A model generated the notes under the pieces. That model did no database searches. It had not been told where the DNA came from and worked only from the letters and a program-made list of their open reading frames with translations. Source: Vibrio europaeus (lineage in GTDB: Bacteria; Pseudomonadota; Gammaproteobacteria; Enterobacterales; Vibrionaceae). From it: DNA of 64,000 bases. The DNA lies in contig NZ_LUAX01000001.1 of assembly GCF_001695575.1 (NCBI RefSeq), forward strand, positions 744,001-808,000, given 5' to 3'. Within the stretch, counting starts at the first letter, position 1; each line of letters starts with the position of its first letter. The position numbers were made by a program, and so were the translations under genes. Positions 41,156 to 50,711 of this stretch are shown piece after piece.

Positions 41156-42168
41156 AAATTGTTGGCCTTTTCCCTATACTTTTCTTCATCGCTTATCGAC
41201 ATATCGGCGAGTAAATTGTTGTCGAGCACCTGAATTAAATAGCTTAGCAGAGTACTGTGTCGTCGTTGTACCCGTTTGATCCTATGGGGTTTAGTCGGAT
41301 GAAACATTTGGCTAAATCGCAGCATCTGAATTGGGTTCTTTTTCACCCATAGCCATGAACCAAGTTCAAGAGTGAGCGGTAAAAAGTCGTTTTCTGATTT
41401 TGTTTGATGTTGGATAAGCATCCAATCCCAAAAGTCGCCATGAGTCGTGTACTGGTGCCATTGTGGTTCAAACTGATAAAGCTCGTAGTGAGGGTAGCTT
41501 TTGCGAAACTGCCTATACAGCAAGTAGTATTGGGATAAATTACTTGGCGGTTGTTTACTGTGGGCATAAGGAAACCAAAGTCTATCACGCGTGCCAAAGC
41601 CACTATGAAGGTCGAGTAGAATCGTTGAGCTGGAATCCTTGGTATGGCAGAGAATGTACTGTGACAATACTTGGAGTTCCCGCTCCATATCATTAGGGTT
41701 ACCGCGATACCACGGCAGTGCTGAGCTAAAATCTTGCCCTGCATAGAGTTGATGAATAGGGTTTGAACTTTTGATTGGCGCGTTTCTCATCAAATCGACA
41801 CCATTATGGTTGGCTCGCTTTTTAAGAGCGACGCCCCATGGGTTAACGACTGGAACCGCGACGATTCGAACTCGTTCCAGCGCCTCTTTTAACTGCCTGT
41901 CCCACTCTAGCCTGCGTAGTAAACTCTTTACAAACGCTAGAATGATCTGGCTACCAATCCGTTCGACACCATGAACTGCGCCTGTAAAGAAAAGACAGGG
42001 AGCTTGGCGAATATTTGATCCTATTTCTAAAGCGTATAATGGCTGGAACTTCCCTTGATGCGGGATCTTATCAAGGAGGCTTAAACGTACATGCTGAGGA
42101 AATTGCTCCGAAAGCTGTTCAATGTGCTGAATGTCGCGGGGGGTATGTCCAATCATTTTGAAGCTCAA
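41143..42168 (-). CDS. M14-family zinc carboxypeptidase-like protein
   Basis: A 341-residue cytoplasmic protein with M14 metal and catalytic elements: GAVHGVERIGS (HxxE, near residue 65), LLDLHSGFGTRDR (third zinc His, near 190), and LTLELGSWLW (catalytic Glu, near 275). Some members (MpaA, DUF2817) cut murein peptides. It overlaps the hydrolase gene, forming a two-gene unit with its own upstream terminator boundary. Confidence 0.78.
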   Translation of the reverse strand: MSFKMIGHTPRDIQHIEQLSEQFPQHVRLSLLDKIPHQGKFQPLYALEIGSNIRQAPCLFFTGAVHGVERIGSQIILAFVKSLLRRLEWDRQLKEALERVRIVAVPVVNPWGVALKKRANHNGVDLMRNAPIKSSNPIHQLYAGQDFSSALPWYRGNPNDMERELQVLSQYILCHTKDSSSTILLDLHSGFGTRDRLWFPYAHSKQPPSNLSQYYLLYRQFRKSYPHYELYQFEPQWHQYTTHGDFWDWMLIQHQTKSENDFLPLTLELGSWLWVKKNPIQMLRFSQMFHPTKPHRIKRVQRRHSTLLSYLIQVLDNNLLADMSISDEEKYREKANNLWYR

Positions 42169-42231
42169 ACAGGGTTTGAGACAAGTTTAGAACTGCAGGA
42201 GGTCGATTGGGTGAAGTATTTGTTTCAGTTA

Positions 42232-42267
42232 GATAAAACAAAAATGCGAAGCGTTGCCGCTTCGCAT
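42232..42267 (-). terminator. Terminator of the alanine symporter gene
   Basis: ATGCGAAGCG/CGCTTCGCAT with a 4-nt loop (42244-42267). Read on the minus strand it is followed by TTTTTGTTTT. Confidence 0.88.
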
Positions 42268-42300
42268 AAGTTGGTTGGGCTTAATCAGAGTCTAATGAGT

Positions 42301-43671
42301 CTAAACTGTCACTCGATTATTTTTAACTGTTGAGACTTGCGCAAAGTAACGCTTTGTTTCCTCAACCACAACATGGCGCAAAGCAATAAGACCAATTAGG
42401 TTTGGAATTGCCATTAGACCATTAACGATATCGGCAATAATCCAGATCATGTCTAAGTGTAAGAATGCGCCAGAAGCAACTAAGCAAACGAACACCAGTT
42501 TATATGGCCACACCGCCTTGGTGCCAAATAGGTAAACCACGCAGCGTTCACCATAGTAGTTCCAACCTAAAATGGTGGTAAAGGCAAAGAAGATCAAACC
42601 AATTGAGACAAGCATTGGCCCAAACGTGTCGGCATTAAGGCCAACCGCAAAGGCATGAGTGGTCATTGCTGCACCTGCAAATTCACTTTGCCAAGCACCA
42701 GTAAGAATCAGCGCAAGACCTGTCATAGTACAAATAATGATGGTGTCGAAGAAGGTGCCTGTCATTGAGATCAAGCCTTGCTTTACACATGAGTCAGTTT
42801 TTGCCGCCGCCGCCGCCATTGGTGCACTACCAAGCCCAGATTCATTCGAGAACACACCGCGAGCAATACCTGACTGGATGGCTAGCATGATGCTTGCACC
42901 TAAGAATCCGCCAGTTGCGGCTGTGGACGTGAACGCAGAAACCAGTACTAGCTCTATCGCATCTAGTAGCTTATCTGCGTTGATAATAATCACGCTTAAA
43001 CAGGCTAATACGTAGAACAGTGCCATCGTTGGTACGACTTTACCGGCGACTTTCGCGATAGATTTAATACCGCCCAGTGTTACAAAGGCAACAAGCAGTG
43101 TCAGTACGCTGGCAGAAATCTCACGAGAAACACCAAACGATATTTCGCTAGCATCTAATATCGCGTTGACCTGCGGGAAGGTACCGATGCCAAAGCATGC
43201 CACGCCCAATGCGAATACAGCAAACATTACTGCTAGAGCTTTAGAACCTACGCCGTATTGCAGGTAGTACATAGGGCCACCGATCATCTGGCCTTTGTCG
43301 TCGACTTTGCGGTATTTTACAGCAAGCAGACACTCTGCGTATTTGGTCGCCATACCGAATAGGGCGGCAAGCCACATCCAGAATAGAGCACCTGGTCCAC
43401 CAAGTTTGATTGCTGTCGCGACACCTACGATGTTACCTGTACCGATCGTTGCTGATAGGGCAGTACACAATGCAGCGAAACTAGAAACGTCGCCTTGTTT
43501 TTTAGAATCATCTTTACTGAAGACCATTTTTAGCGCTGTCGGCAGGTGTCGAAATTGTAGTAAGCCCAAATGAAAAGTGAAGTAGACACCAGTGCCAACC
43601 AATAAGATTAATAGTGGTGGGCCCCAGACAAAGCTGTCGATTGTTTTAAGTAAAGATTGAAGGTTATCCAT
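42301..43671 (-). CDS. Sodium:alanine/glycine symporter (AGCS)
   Basis: A 456-residue inner-membrane symporter with about 10-12 helices. ALSATIGTGNIVGVATAIKLG (part of the AGCS signature) and the segment NESGLGSAPMAAAAA are clear. It imports alanine or glycine with Na+. A tandem glycine riboswitch lies upstream, indicating glycine control; the same arrangement is known for V. cholerae VC1422. Confidence 0.93.
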   Translation of the reverse strand: MDNLQSLLKTIDSFVWGPPLLILLVGTGVYFTFHLGLLQFRHLPTALKMVFSKDDSKKQGDVSSFAALCTALSATIGTGNIVGVATAIKLGGPGALFWMWLAALFGMATKYAECLLAVKYRKVDDKGQMIGGPMYYLQYGVGSKALAVMFAVFALGVACFGIGTFPQVNAILDASEISFGVSREISASVLTLLVAFVTLGGIKSIAKVAGKVVPTMALFYVLACLSVIIINADKLLDAIELVLVSAFTSTAATGGFLGASIMLAIQSGIARGVFSNESGLGSAPMAAAAAKTDSCVKQGLISMTGTFFDTIIICTMTGLALILTGAWQSEFAGAAMTTHAFAVGLNADTFGPMLVSIGLIFFAFTTILGWNYYGERCVVYLFGTKAVWPYKLVFVCLVASGAFLHLDMIWIIADIVNGLMAIPNLIGLIALRHVVVEETKRYFAQVSTVKNNRVTV

Positions 43672-43781
43672 GATTTCCCCTTAAGTGATAATGCTTATTT
43701 AAGGAGAAGAGTGAAAGTGCAGAGATCAATGATCCCGATTAGCTACAGGCAGAAAAGCGAAATAGCTGAATTGTTCTTTCC

Positions 43782-43974
43782 ACTCCTCTGTCCTTTGTGC
43801 CTGAGAGTTTCACCTACGAATAGGCTTGCTCCTTCGGCGACCGATCTAACGGTTCTCTCCAGAGGCTCCTCCAACTACAGTCCCCGCCACCTAAGTGGCA
43901 CCTGAAAGATTTACTTCTTCGGTAGGTTATTCTTACCAAATGTTAACATTTGGTAAATAACCACTCTCCTGCAG
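43782..43974 (-). promoter_or_regulatory. Tandem glycine riboswitch
   Basis: Minus-strand RNA has two aptamers joined by a short linker. Aptamer I runs from about 43974 (GGAGAGTGGTTA) to 43868 and contains a strong 19-nt palindromic P1-P3 stem (TGTTAACA centre). Aptamer II runs from 43860 (GGAGAGAACCG) to 43782 and holds the class-defining CCGAAGGAGCAAG, GGTGAAACTCTCAGG and GGACAGAGGAG. It resembles the V. cholerae VCI-II switch closely. It lies 110 bp before the symporter start. Confidence 0.93.
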
Positions 43975-44293
43975 TCTTCATCGGAACAATTACTCGATAA
44001 ACTGAGTAAAAGTTAGTCGATAACACTGGTTGCTATCGATGTGTGAACTCTATCATTATTTTTTTGTATTTCAATAGCTGATTTACATCAAATGAGAGGT
44101 TTTTGTAGTGATGATTTGTTGGTGTCTAATGGTTTTTATAGTGTCATTATGACCATGTTTTAATGGTGTCAAATTGACTCCATTTTGTTTATGTGTCTAA
44201 TTAAGTATAAGATTTAAAAAGATTTATATTCGTTGGCAAGGTATGTGCAATGTAGAGGGTATAAAACAATAAAATGATCAAAGTGAGGTCGAT
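43975..44293. other. Intergenic region, no gene seen
   Basis: AT-rich DNA between the riboswitch and the small membrane protein gene. The symporter promoter should lie near its left edge. I identified no other element. Confidence 0.4.
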
Positions 44294-44536
44294 ATGTTTG
44301 CTCAACCAACAAATACTACTTTTAATAAACTTTTGAACTTTTCGAATGTTGCACTGCTATTAACCTTTACCGCGTTAATTGTCAGCGTACTTATTTCTTA
44401 TCCATACGCTTACAAATTTACCTTAGGTGAACAAATCGCTGCACATATCAGCACGATTGTTATCGCAGCTTTGTTAAAAGTAAGTTACGTAACGCGCTGT
44501 TTGGCTCAATATAATCTTGGGATGGAAGTGAGATAG
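44294..44536 (+). CDS. Small membrane protein
   Basis: An 80-residue protein with two transmembrane helices (about 17-38 and 47-65) and a short basic C-terminus. GAGGTC lies upstream. Likely a conserved Vibrio hypothetical protein; I cannot assign a role. A bidirectional hairpin follows. Confidence 0.6.
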   Translation: MFAQPTNTTFNKLLNFSNVALLLTFTALIVSVLISYPYAYKFTLGEQIAAHISTIVIAALLKVSYVTRCLAQYNLGMEVR

Positions 44537-44545
44537 AGCATACAA

Positions 44546-44571
44546 AAATAGCGCCGTAAATGGCGCTATTT
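44546..44571. terminator. Bidirectional terminator
   Basis: AAATAGCGCC (44546-44555), loop GTAAAT, GGCGCTATTT (44562-44571), between the small membrane gene and convergent yggL. Confidence 0.8.
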
Positions 44572-44591
44572 GCATAGAAAGGGGGCGGAAA

Positions 44592-44930
44592 CTAGAAGTA
44601 GTTTGCGTCTACCAACTCGCTAGTTTGTACTGATTTAACCTCTTCACGAGCTTCTAGCCATGCAACAACCTGCGCTTTTTGCTCTTCAGTCACATCGGCA
44701 TAGCGAGCATTACAGCATAAGAAGCCTTCAAACAGCTCTAGGCCGCCACCACCAAAACAAAGGCCTAAGCCATCAATGTAATCGATGAACTCATCGACAA
44801 ACACGTCATACTTATCGAAATCGGTGATTGTGGTTTCGCAACTTAGATCGAATCCAAGCATTGCAAATTCACCCAAAAACAGTTTCTTTTGGATGCGGCG
44901 TTTTTTGTTGTCCAATTTGTATGGTTTCAT
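44592..44930 (-). CDS. yggL: YggL-family protein (DUF469)
   Basis: A 112-residue acidic protein with a basic N-terminal tail (KRRIQKKLFLGEF). The segment DKYDVFVDEFIDYIDGLGL and the Gly-rich GGGG run identify YggL/DUF469, which binds the 50S ribosomal subunit in E. coli. Single gene, convergent with its left neighbour. Confidence 0.85.
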   Translation of the reverse strand: MKPYKLDNKKRRIQKKLFLGEFAMLGFDLSCETTITDFDKYDVFVDEFIDYIDGLGLCFGGGGLELFEGFLCCNARYADVTEEQKAQVVAWLEAREEVKSVQTSELVDANYF

Positions 44931-45170
44931 CGTTTATCTCACTATTTTTCGTTAGCTCTTTATACCTTAGTTCGACCATAGCACCAAACAAAATGCTGTG
45001 GTCGACGCTAGAATGCTCTTAATTTGCTCTTAGATTTGCACTTTGATAACAAAGTAACCATTTGAATCAATTAAATTTAAATTCTTAGCCAGTAAAACTA
45101 CGCGTTTCTGACTATTTGAGCGTAAAAATGGTATAAAGTAATGAATAGAAAGTCTGCCTAAGGAGAGGTT

Positions 45171-45329
45171 ATGACAAGGTTACTTGCAATTGCATTTTTA
45201 GTGGCTTTAGCGTTTGTTTTGATTCGTTATCGTACAAGCGAAAAGCTACAGAAATACGTGGTTGTTACTTTGGTTTCTGGCTTTTTACTTTACACAACTA
45301 CACTCATGATTACAGAGCTGATGCGTTAA
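45171..45329 (+). CDS. 52-residue two-helix membrane protein
   Basis: ATG at 45171 is preceded by AAGGAGAGG, an excellent ribosome site. The product has two hydrophobic helices (LLAIAFLVALAFVLI, about 4-18; and VVVTLVSGFLLYTTTL, about 31-46) with a basic loop between (RYRTSEKLQKY). The coiled-coil gene starts 17 bp later, so they form an operon and may form a complex. The family is unknown to me. Confidence 0.65.
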   Translation: MTRLLAIAFLVALAFVLIRYRTSEKLQKYVVVTLVSGFLLYTTTLMITELMR

Positions 45330-45346
45330 CCCTCAGGAGCATATAA

Positions 45347-46081
45347 GTGAACGAACATACTGATAACCAAGAGAACGAAGACGTCGTCGTTATTGAAGAA
45401 CGAGACAAGCGAACGCATCTCTACATTATCATCGCGGGTGTTTTAGGTTTGGCGTTAGGGGGCTTGGTTGGCTCATCACTGACTGCAAAAAAGTGGGAAT
45501 CGACTTATCAGACTTTGGAGCAGCAATACCAAACGTTGGCCGAAGATAAGCAGAAAATGGTTGTTCAGGTTGAAGAGAAAGTGGCTAAGGTTGACGATGA
45601 AGTGGAACTCAAGCTACAAAAAGCGATTGAACAACAACAAGCTGAGCACCAAGAAGCGGTCGGTAAACTAGAACAGCAAGTCAACGAGTTGGAAAAAGTT
45701 AACCTGTCGCTTGAGGAGCAGCTCGCTACGCAAAAAGATCAGCTGCAGACTGCGAACTCACAAAACAACAAGTTAAATCGACAAGCTGATATGCAGGCGA
45801 CTATGTTTGAGCGTTCTCGTGAATTGTTTCAACAAGAGCTAAGAGTAAAAATGGAGCTAGAGTCCCTAGAGAAAGAGAGGGAAGAACTCCAACCTAAGAT
45901 CTCAGAGCTTAAGAAAGCATGCGATATTTACTTAGAAGGGACGTCTTGGGATGCGAAATCTGATTCGTGTGATAAACAGGACGAAGCCCAATCTCGCTTG
46001 AGCCAAGTTGAACAAATGATTCGGGTTCATCAAATGGACCTAAAGCAAATGAAGGCACTTTCTGAAGAACTTGGGTTGTAA
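45347..46081 (+). CDS. Membrane-anchored long coiled-coil protein
   Basis: A 244-residue protein: an acidic N-terminal tail of about 25 residues, one transmembrane helix (LYIIIAGVLGLALGGLVGSS, about 26-45), then an almost continuous coiled coil (about 50-195, Gln/Glu/Lys/Leu-rich) and a short C-terminal part with two Cys (KACDIYL, SCDKQ). The coil should face the periplasm. It is co-transcribed with the 52-residue gene. Function unknown; a structural or sensory envelope role is possible. Confidence 0.7.
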   Translation: MNEHTDNQENEDVVVIEERDKRTHLYIIIAGVLGLALGGLVGSSLTAKKWESTYQTLEQQYQTLAEDKQKMVVQVEEKVAKVDDEVELKLQKAIEQQQAEHQEAVGKLEQQVNELEKVNLSLEEQLATQKDQLQTANSQNNKLNRQADMQATMFERSRELFQQELRVKMELESLEKEREELQPKISELKKACDIYLEGTSWDAKSDSCDKQDEAQSRLSQVEQMIRVHQMDLKQMKALSEELGL

Positions 46082-46097
46082 AAACTCCCTCACTTGT

Positions 46098-46130
46098 AAT
46101 AACGCCTCACTTTTGAGGCGTTATTGTTTT
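46098..46130 (+). terminator. Rho-independent terminator
   Basis: AATAACGCCTCA (46098-46109), 4-nt loop, TGAGGCGTTATT (46114-46125), then GTTTT. Confidence 0.88.
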
Positions 46131-46226
46131 ATGGGGCGAGATAAATATATCAGCGAGGTTATATTCGTCACAGTTGCAAAATATGCGCTACTGTTTATAA
46201 GAAGAAATAAGTAAGCAAGGCATCAA

Positions 46227-48020
46227 ATGCAGCAGCTATTTAAGGTAAACGAAGCCGTACAGGTTATCGCTTATATCGCCTACATCGTTGCAGTAGGGGT
46301 CATGTCCCACTCATTTTTGCTGCAACCGCACCCTTGGGAATATGCATACTACCTATTCCCTGTATTGTTATTGTTTGCATTGTACAGCACCAATCGATCT
46401 CTCAAGCATGTATTTGCCTTCTCAGCCACCGCTTTATTCCTGATTGGTGGGTTGATTCAACCTTTCCCATTTGAGTTAGTCAAAGCGTGTCTATTCTTCT
46501 TACCGCTTTGTTACATAGTGCTTTTCCCGGGAACTTTGTGGCCAATTGCCGTATGTGCTGCACTTATCAATGGCTATTTATACCAGTTAACTATTTCAGA
46601 TTTTCAGACGTTTATTGATACCTCAATAGAGATGACCTCAGTGACGGTGTTTGCCACATTAATGACTTATTTGTTTGTCAAAACGCAACAACAAGCGGCG
46701 AATTTCAAAACAGAAAGTCAGACAGACTACTTGACGAAACTGCCCAATGCCAATGCCTATAAAGAGGATATCGAAAAGATAACCGAGCAGAATGCCAAGC
46801 ACTTTGGAATGGTACACATTGGTCTAGAAGGGTTTAAAAACGTTAACGACCGCTTAGGCTATCGCTATGGTGATGAGTTACTCATCGCGTTCTCTAAACA
46901 TATTACCGATATTGTGGGAGAGGTCGGCAAAGTATATCGATTTGGCGGAGATGAATTTATTGTCGTTGTCGAGAACAAGGATCTTCAACCTAAACTTGAG
47001 CAGCTGGTCGATGAGTTAAATCGCCATCAAAGAGCCATGTTTGATGTAGATAATACTTCTCATCGACTCTCGTATTGTATTGGGGTTGCCTATGCTGCGG
47101 ATGCGGTTGGAAGCCCAGAAGTATGGGAGAAAAACGCTGACTTCGCTCTATATAAAGCTCGCTCGGTCGGTGGTGGGGCGGTTTGTTGGTTTGACGATGA
47201 GTTGCTTGGGGAAACAATTAGGCAGCATCAAATCGAGACAGAGATACGTTCTGCCTTATCTAGCCACCAGTTTATTCTTATGTTTCAACCTAAGGTAGAT
47301 GTAGAGTCTGTTAAGATAGTTGGCGCGGAAGCCTTATTGCGCTGGAACCACCCACAACTTGGCCCAATATCGCCGGCGGAGTTTATTCCAATTGCTGAAA
47401 AAACGACACAGATTGTGCCTATAGGTCATTGGATCATCCATGAAGCATGTCGCCAAGCGAAGCAGTACTATGACCAGCATCTACCGATTTGTATTGCAGT
47501 CAATGTTTCAACCGTCCAATTTGCTCATGCGGATCTGTTTGAAGTGGTGTGTAAGGCGCTGAAAGAGACACAATTACCGTCGCACCTACTGCAGTTAGAA
47601 ATTACTGAATCTACCTTGATGAGTGACCCGGAGAACATTACCGATATTTGTCGTCAGCTGAGAGCCATCGGTGTTTCAATTGCGATAGATGACTTTGGTG
47701 TTGAGTACTCAAGCCTTAAATATTTAAAACAGCTGCCTATTGATATTATCAAGATTGATAAATGTTTTATCGATGAGTGCTCGATCAATCATTCTGATCG
47801 CGTACTTGTTCGCACCATCATTCAAATGGGACATAGCTTGGGAATAAAACTTGTCGCTGAAGGAGTCGAGTTTCAGGAGCAGTTGGATGTACTAGTTCAA
47901 GAAGGCTGCGATCAATATCAAGGCTATCTGTTTTCACAACCCCTTAACCATGATGAGTTTGCCTCATTGATGACTCAGGAAATACGCGAGGAGAGAGTGG
48001 TCAAGCTGACGAAAGAGTAG
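46227..48020 (+). CDS. Membrane GGDEF-EAL cyclic-di-GMP enzyme
   Basis: A 597-residue protein: an N-terminal membrane domain of about five to six helices (1-155), a GGDEF domain (about 165-325) and an EAL domain (about 340-590). The GGDEF motif is intact (RFGGDEF, near 239), so cyclase activity is possible; I see no RxxD inhibitory site. EAL catalytic residues are all in place: GAEALLRW, VNVS, EITES, IDDFG, KIDK and AEGVE. It may both make and break cyclic-di-GMP, with the membrane part as sensor. Confidence 0.92.
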   Translation: MQQLFKVNEAVQVIAYIAYIVAVGVMSHSFLLQPHPWEYAYYLFPVLLLFALYSTNRSLKHVFAFSATALFLIGGLIQPFPFELVKACLFFLPLCYIVLFPGTLWPIAVCAALINGYLYQLTISDFQTFIDTSIEMTSVTVFATLMTYLFVKTQQQAANFKTESQTDYLTKLPNANAYKEDIEKITEQNAKHFGMVHIGLEGFKNVNDRLGYRYGDELLIAFSKHITDIVGEVGKVYRFGGDEFIVVVENKDLQPKLEQLVDELNRHQRAMFDVDNTSHRLSYCIGVAYAADAVGSPEVWEKNADFALYKARSVGGGAVCWFDDELLGETIRQHQIETEIRSALSSHQFILMFQPKVDVESVKIVGAEALLRWNHPQLGPISPAEFIPIAEKTTQIVPIGHWIIHEACRQAKQYYDQHLPICIAVNVSTVQFAHADLFEVVCKALKETQLPSHLLQLEITESTLMSDPENITDICRQLRAIGVSIAIDDFGVEYSSLKYLKQLPIDIIKIDKCFIDECSINHSDRVLVRTIIQMGHSLGIKLVAEGVEFQEQLDVLVQEGCDQYQGYLFSQPLNHDEFASLMTQEIREERVVKLTKE

Positions 48021-48041
48021 TGATTTAAAGCTCAATTATAG

Positions 48042-48065
48042 AAAAGCCGCACTAAGCGGCCTTTC
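48042..48065 (+). terminator. Rho-independent terminator
   Basis: AAAGCCGC, loop ACTAA, GCGGCCTTT with a bulged C, lying 22 bp after the GGDEF-EAL stop. Confidence 0.65.
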
Positions 48066-48081
48066 TGGTTAATAGATTCTG

Positions 48082-49188
48082 TTAATGCGTTAGGTAGTGC
48101 TCAACAAATTCCGTCACTTTCACCATGTCATCAATGGCAATGAATTCTTCAGTAGTATGAACTTTTGCCATGCCGGTCGAGATATTAACCGTGGTCAACC
48201 CTTTTGCGTTAAAGTTGTTGGCGTCACTACCACCACCCGTACCTTTGGTGTATGGGTTTGTACCAATGGCTTCGAAAGAGGCTTTAACCGATTCAATATG
48301 TGGATGGTCATCTGCAATCACAAAGGCGTTGTAGGCACGGGTCGAATCAATCTCAACTTGTGCACCATGTTTATCTGCCGCCGCTTGGAAGGTTTCAACC
48401 ATATGAGCAACTTGTGCCGTCAGTTTGTCATCGTTTAGCGAACGTGCTTCCGCAACCACTCTTAGTTCTGGCATAACGATGTTGGTCGCGTTACCACCTT
48501 GAACAATACCGATGTTAGCCGTTGTCTCTTCATCAATACGCAGTAACTTCATGTTGGTGATGGCTTCAGAGGCGACTTGAATCGCGCTGATACCTTCTTC
48601 CGGTGCTAAGCCTGCATGGGCAGGGCGACCAATAAAGTTAGCAACGATCTTTTGCTGGCCTGGTGCGGCATTGACGATAGTACCAATAGGGCCACCGGTA
48701 TCTAACACGATTGCTTTGTTGGCTTGAATATATGACATATCGAAGTTTTCAGAGCCGAATAGGCCACCTTCTTCATGCACAGTGAAGGCAAGTTCAATGG
48801 TCTTGTGCGCTAGGTTTTGCGCTTTAATGCTGCGAACTGCTTCCATAATCGCGGCAATACCCGACTTGTCATCACCACCTAAAATAGTGTTGCCTTTCGA
48901 ACGAATGATTCCGTCTTCAATCACTGGCTCAATGCCAATACCTGGAGTTACGGTATCCATATGGCAGCTAAGTACAACGCTATCGTCAATTGTACCTTCT
49001 AGTCGCGCATAGATGTTAAAGCCATTTGACACCTCTTCAGGCACTGGCAGTTTATGGACAGTAAAGCCTAGCTCGCCTAACTGTTCTGCTAGCGCCTGCG
49101 CAATTTGTATTTCATTGCGAGACTCGCTGTCAATTTTCACTAGTTGAATAAAGTGTTCTACCAGACGTTCACGGTTAATTTGAGTCAT
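48082..49188 (-). CDS. pepT: Tripeptidase PepT-like, M20 family
   Basis: A 368-residue M20 metallopeptidase with two-zinc residues: SCHMDTVTPG (His and Asp), GGDDKSG (bridging Asp), HEEGGLFGS (Glu base and Glu ligand), LDTGG and, at the C-terminus, VHTTEEF. A lid domain is inserted at about 180-290. The length fits the shorter PepT-like group; tripeptide specificity is inferred. It is divergent from hppD. Confidence 0.85.
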   Translation of the reverse strand: MTQINRERLVEHFIQLVKIDSESRNEIQIAQALAEQLGELGFTVHKLPVPEEVSNGFNIYARLEGTIDDSVVLSCHMDTVTPGIGIEPVIEDGIIRSKGNTILGGDDKSGIAAIMEAVRSIKAQNLAHKTIELAFTVHEEGGLFGSENFDMSYIQANKAIVLDTGGPIGTIVNAAPGQQKIVANFIGRPAHAGLAPEEGISAIQVASEAITNMKLLRIDEETTANIGIVQGGNATNIVMPELRVVAEARSLNDDKLTAQVAHMVETFQAAADKHGAQVEIDSTRAYNAFVIADDHPHIESVKASFEAIGTNPYTKGTGGGSDANNFNAKGLTTVNISTGMAKVHTTEEFIAIDDMVKVTEFVEHYLTH

Positions 49189-49637
49189 TGTTATACCTCG
49201 TTAAGGAACAGAGGAGGTAACCATAACGGCTCGAAGGGGAGATTTGTCTGCGCTATATCAATCTATCAGCAACTCCTAATGTCAATTTATGGTTAACGAT
49301 TTGCTCGGTGATTTTATGTGATTAATTGAATTGATTTGCTCAATGTAATGAGGCAACTGGACCTGTTTGGTCTTCAGAGTCAAATGCAAGACTGAACTAT
49401 ACTTGTTAATAAGCAGGAAGTTATGATTATTTGTGGTATGTAAACTAATTGTTACTTTGAGTTTGCTTTTAACTTTATGATTTTAAAGGGCTAAAGTTAT
49501 ATAATTTAAACGTGTTTACAGTTTTAAATTACATTTCGTTAACTTCGGATTGGGCGTGTAAGGTTCAAATTTGCGCTTAGCTGAGCCAAGTTATTGATAG
49601 TTACACGGTAGTTAGATCAATAACGAGGGATATAGAA
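49189..49637. other. Long divergent regulatory gap, no gene
   Basis: 449 bp between divergent pepT and hppD, AT-rich. TGTAAG-N6-ATTTGC near 49557 vaguely resembles a TyrR box but is poor. No convincing -35/-10 pair, terminator or ORF was found. Confidence 0.4.
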
Positions 49638-50711
49638 ATGAACGAAGCGTACAACCCACTAGGTACAGATGGATTTGAGTTTGTTGAATATACAGCGGCA
49701 GACGCGAAAGGTATTCAAGCACTTAAAGACCTGTTTAATTCGCTTGGGTTTGCAGAAGTGGCTAAACACCGTTCAAAGGAAGCGTGGCTGTATCGACAAG
49801 GTGATGTCAATTTTATCGTTAATGCTCAACCACATAGTCAGGCCCATGCGTTTGCTGAAATTCATGGCCCTTCGGTATGTGGCATGGCATTTCGCGTAAA
49901 TGATTCAGCGGCTGCAATGAAGCAAGCATTAGACAATGGTGGTAAAGAGTATATTACTGAAATTGGCCCAATGGAGCTTAGCATCCCTGCGATATACGGT
50001 ATTGGCGAGAGCTTATTGTATTTCGTTGATCGTTACCAAGATGGCAGCATTTATGAAGTTGACTTCCGCTTCTATGAAGACGCGAAGGAACGTCTGGAAA
50101 AAATGGATGTCGGCCTCTTCGAGATAGACCACCTAACACACAATGTTAAGCAAGGTCATATGGACGTATGGTCGGGTTTCTATGAACGCATTGGTAACTT
50201 CCGTGAGATTCGCTACTTTGACATTGAAGGCAAATTGACGGGCTTGGTGAGCCGAGCAATGACCGCACCTTGTGGCAAGATCCGAATTCCTATCAATGAA
50301 TCCTCTGATGACAAATCGCAAATTGAAGAGTTTATCCGTGAGTACAACGGCGAAGGCATTCAGCATATCGCCTTAACCACAGATGATATTTATCAGACAG
50401 TTCAAACCCTGCGTGATCGTGGTATGGACTTTATGCCAACCCCTGATACTTACTACGAAAAAGTCGATAGCCGCGTGGATGGGCATAAAGAAGACGTGTC
50501 GAAGTTACGCGATCTACGAATCTTGATTGATGGCGCACCAATGAAAGATGGCATCCTACTGCAGATCTTTACTCAAACTGTAATTGGCCCAGTATTCTTC
50601 GAAATCATTCAACGTAAAGGCAATGAAGGATTCGGCGAAGGTAACTTTAAAGCGCTATTTGAGTCGATTGAAGAAGACCAAATCCGTCGTGGGGTACTAG
50701 ACGATGCATAA
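49638..50711 (+). CDS. hppD: 4-Hydroxyphenylpyruvate dioxygenase
   Basis: A 357-residue non-haem iron enzyme converting 4-hydroxyphenylpyruvate to homogentisate. The two VOC halves are present; the iron ligands are in IDHLTHNV (His), GIQHIALTTDDI (His) and FFEIIQRKGNEGFGEGNF (Glu). It is the first gene of the tyrosine operon. Its product homogentisate polymerises to melanin if the next enzyme fails, as in some Vibrio strains. Its stop overlaps the next start by 8 nt. Confidence 0.94.
   Translation: MNEAYNPLGTDGFEFVEYTAADAKGIQALKDLFNSLGFAEVAKHRSKEAWLYRQGDVNFIVNAQPHSQAHAFAEIHGPSVCGMAFRVNDSAAAMKQALDNGGKEYITEIGPMELSIPAIYGIGESLLYFVDRYQDGSIYEVDFRFYEDAKERLEKMDVGLFEIDHLTHNVKQGHMDVWSGFYERIGNFREIRYFDIEGKLTGLVSRAMTAPCGKIRIPINESSDDKSQIEEFIREYNGEGIQHIALTTDDIYQTVQTLRDRGMDFMPTPDTYYEKVDSRVDGHKEDVSKLRDLRILIDGAPMKDGILLQIFTQTVIGPVFFEIIQRKGNEGFGEGNFKALFESIEEDQIRRGVLDDA

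Noticed and set aside
49553..49580. TyrR box upstream of hppD
   Set aside because: The best candidate matches only part of TGTAAA-N6-TTTACA and may be chance.
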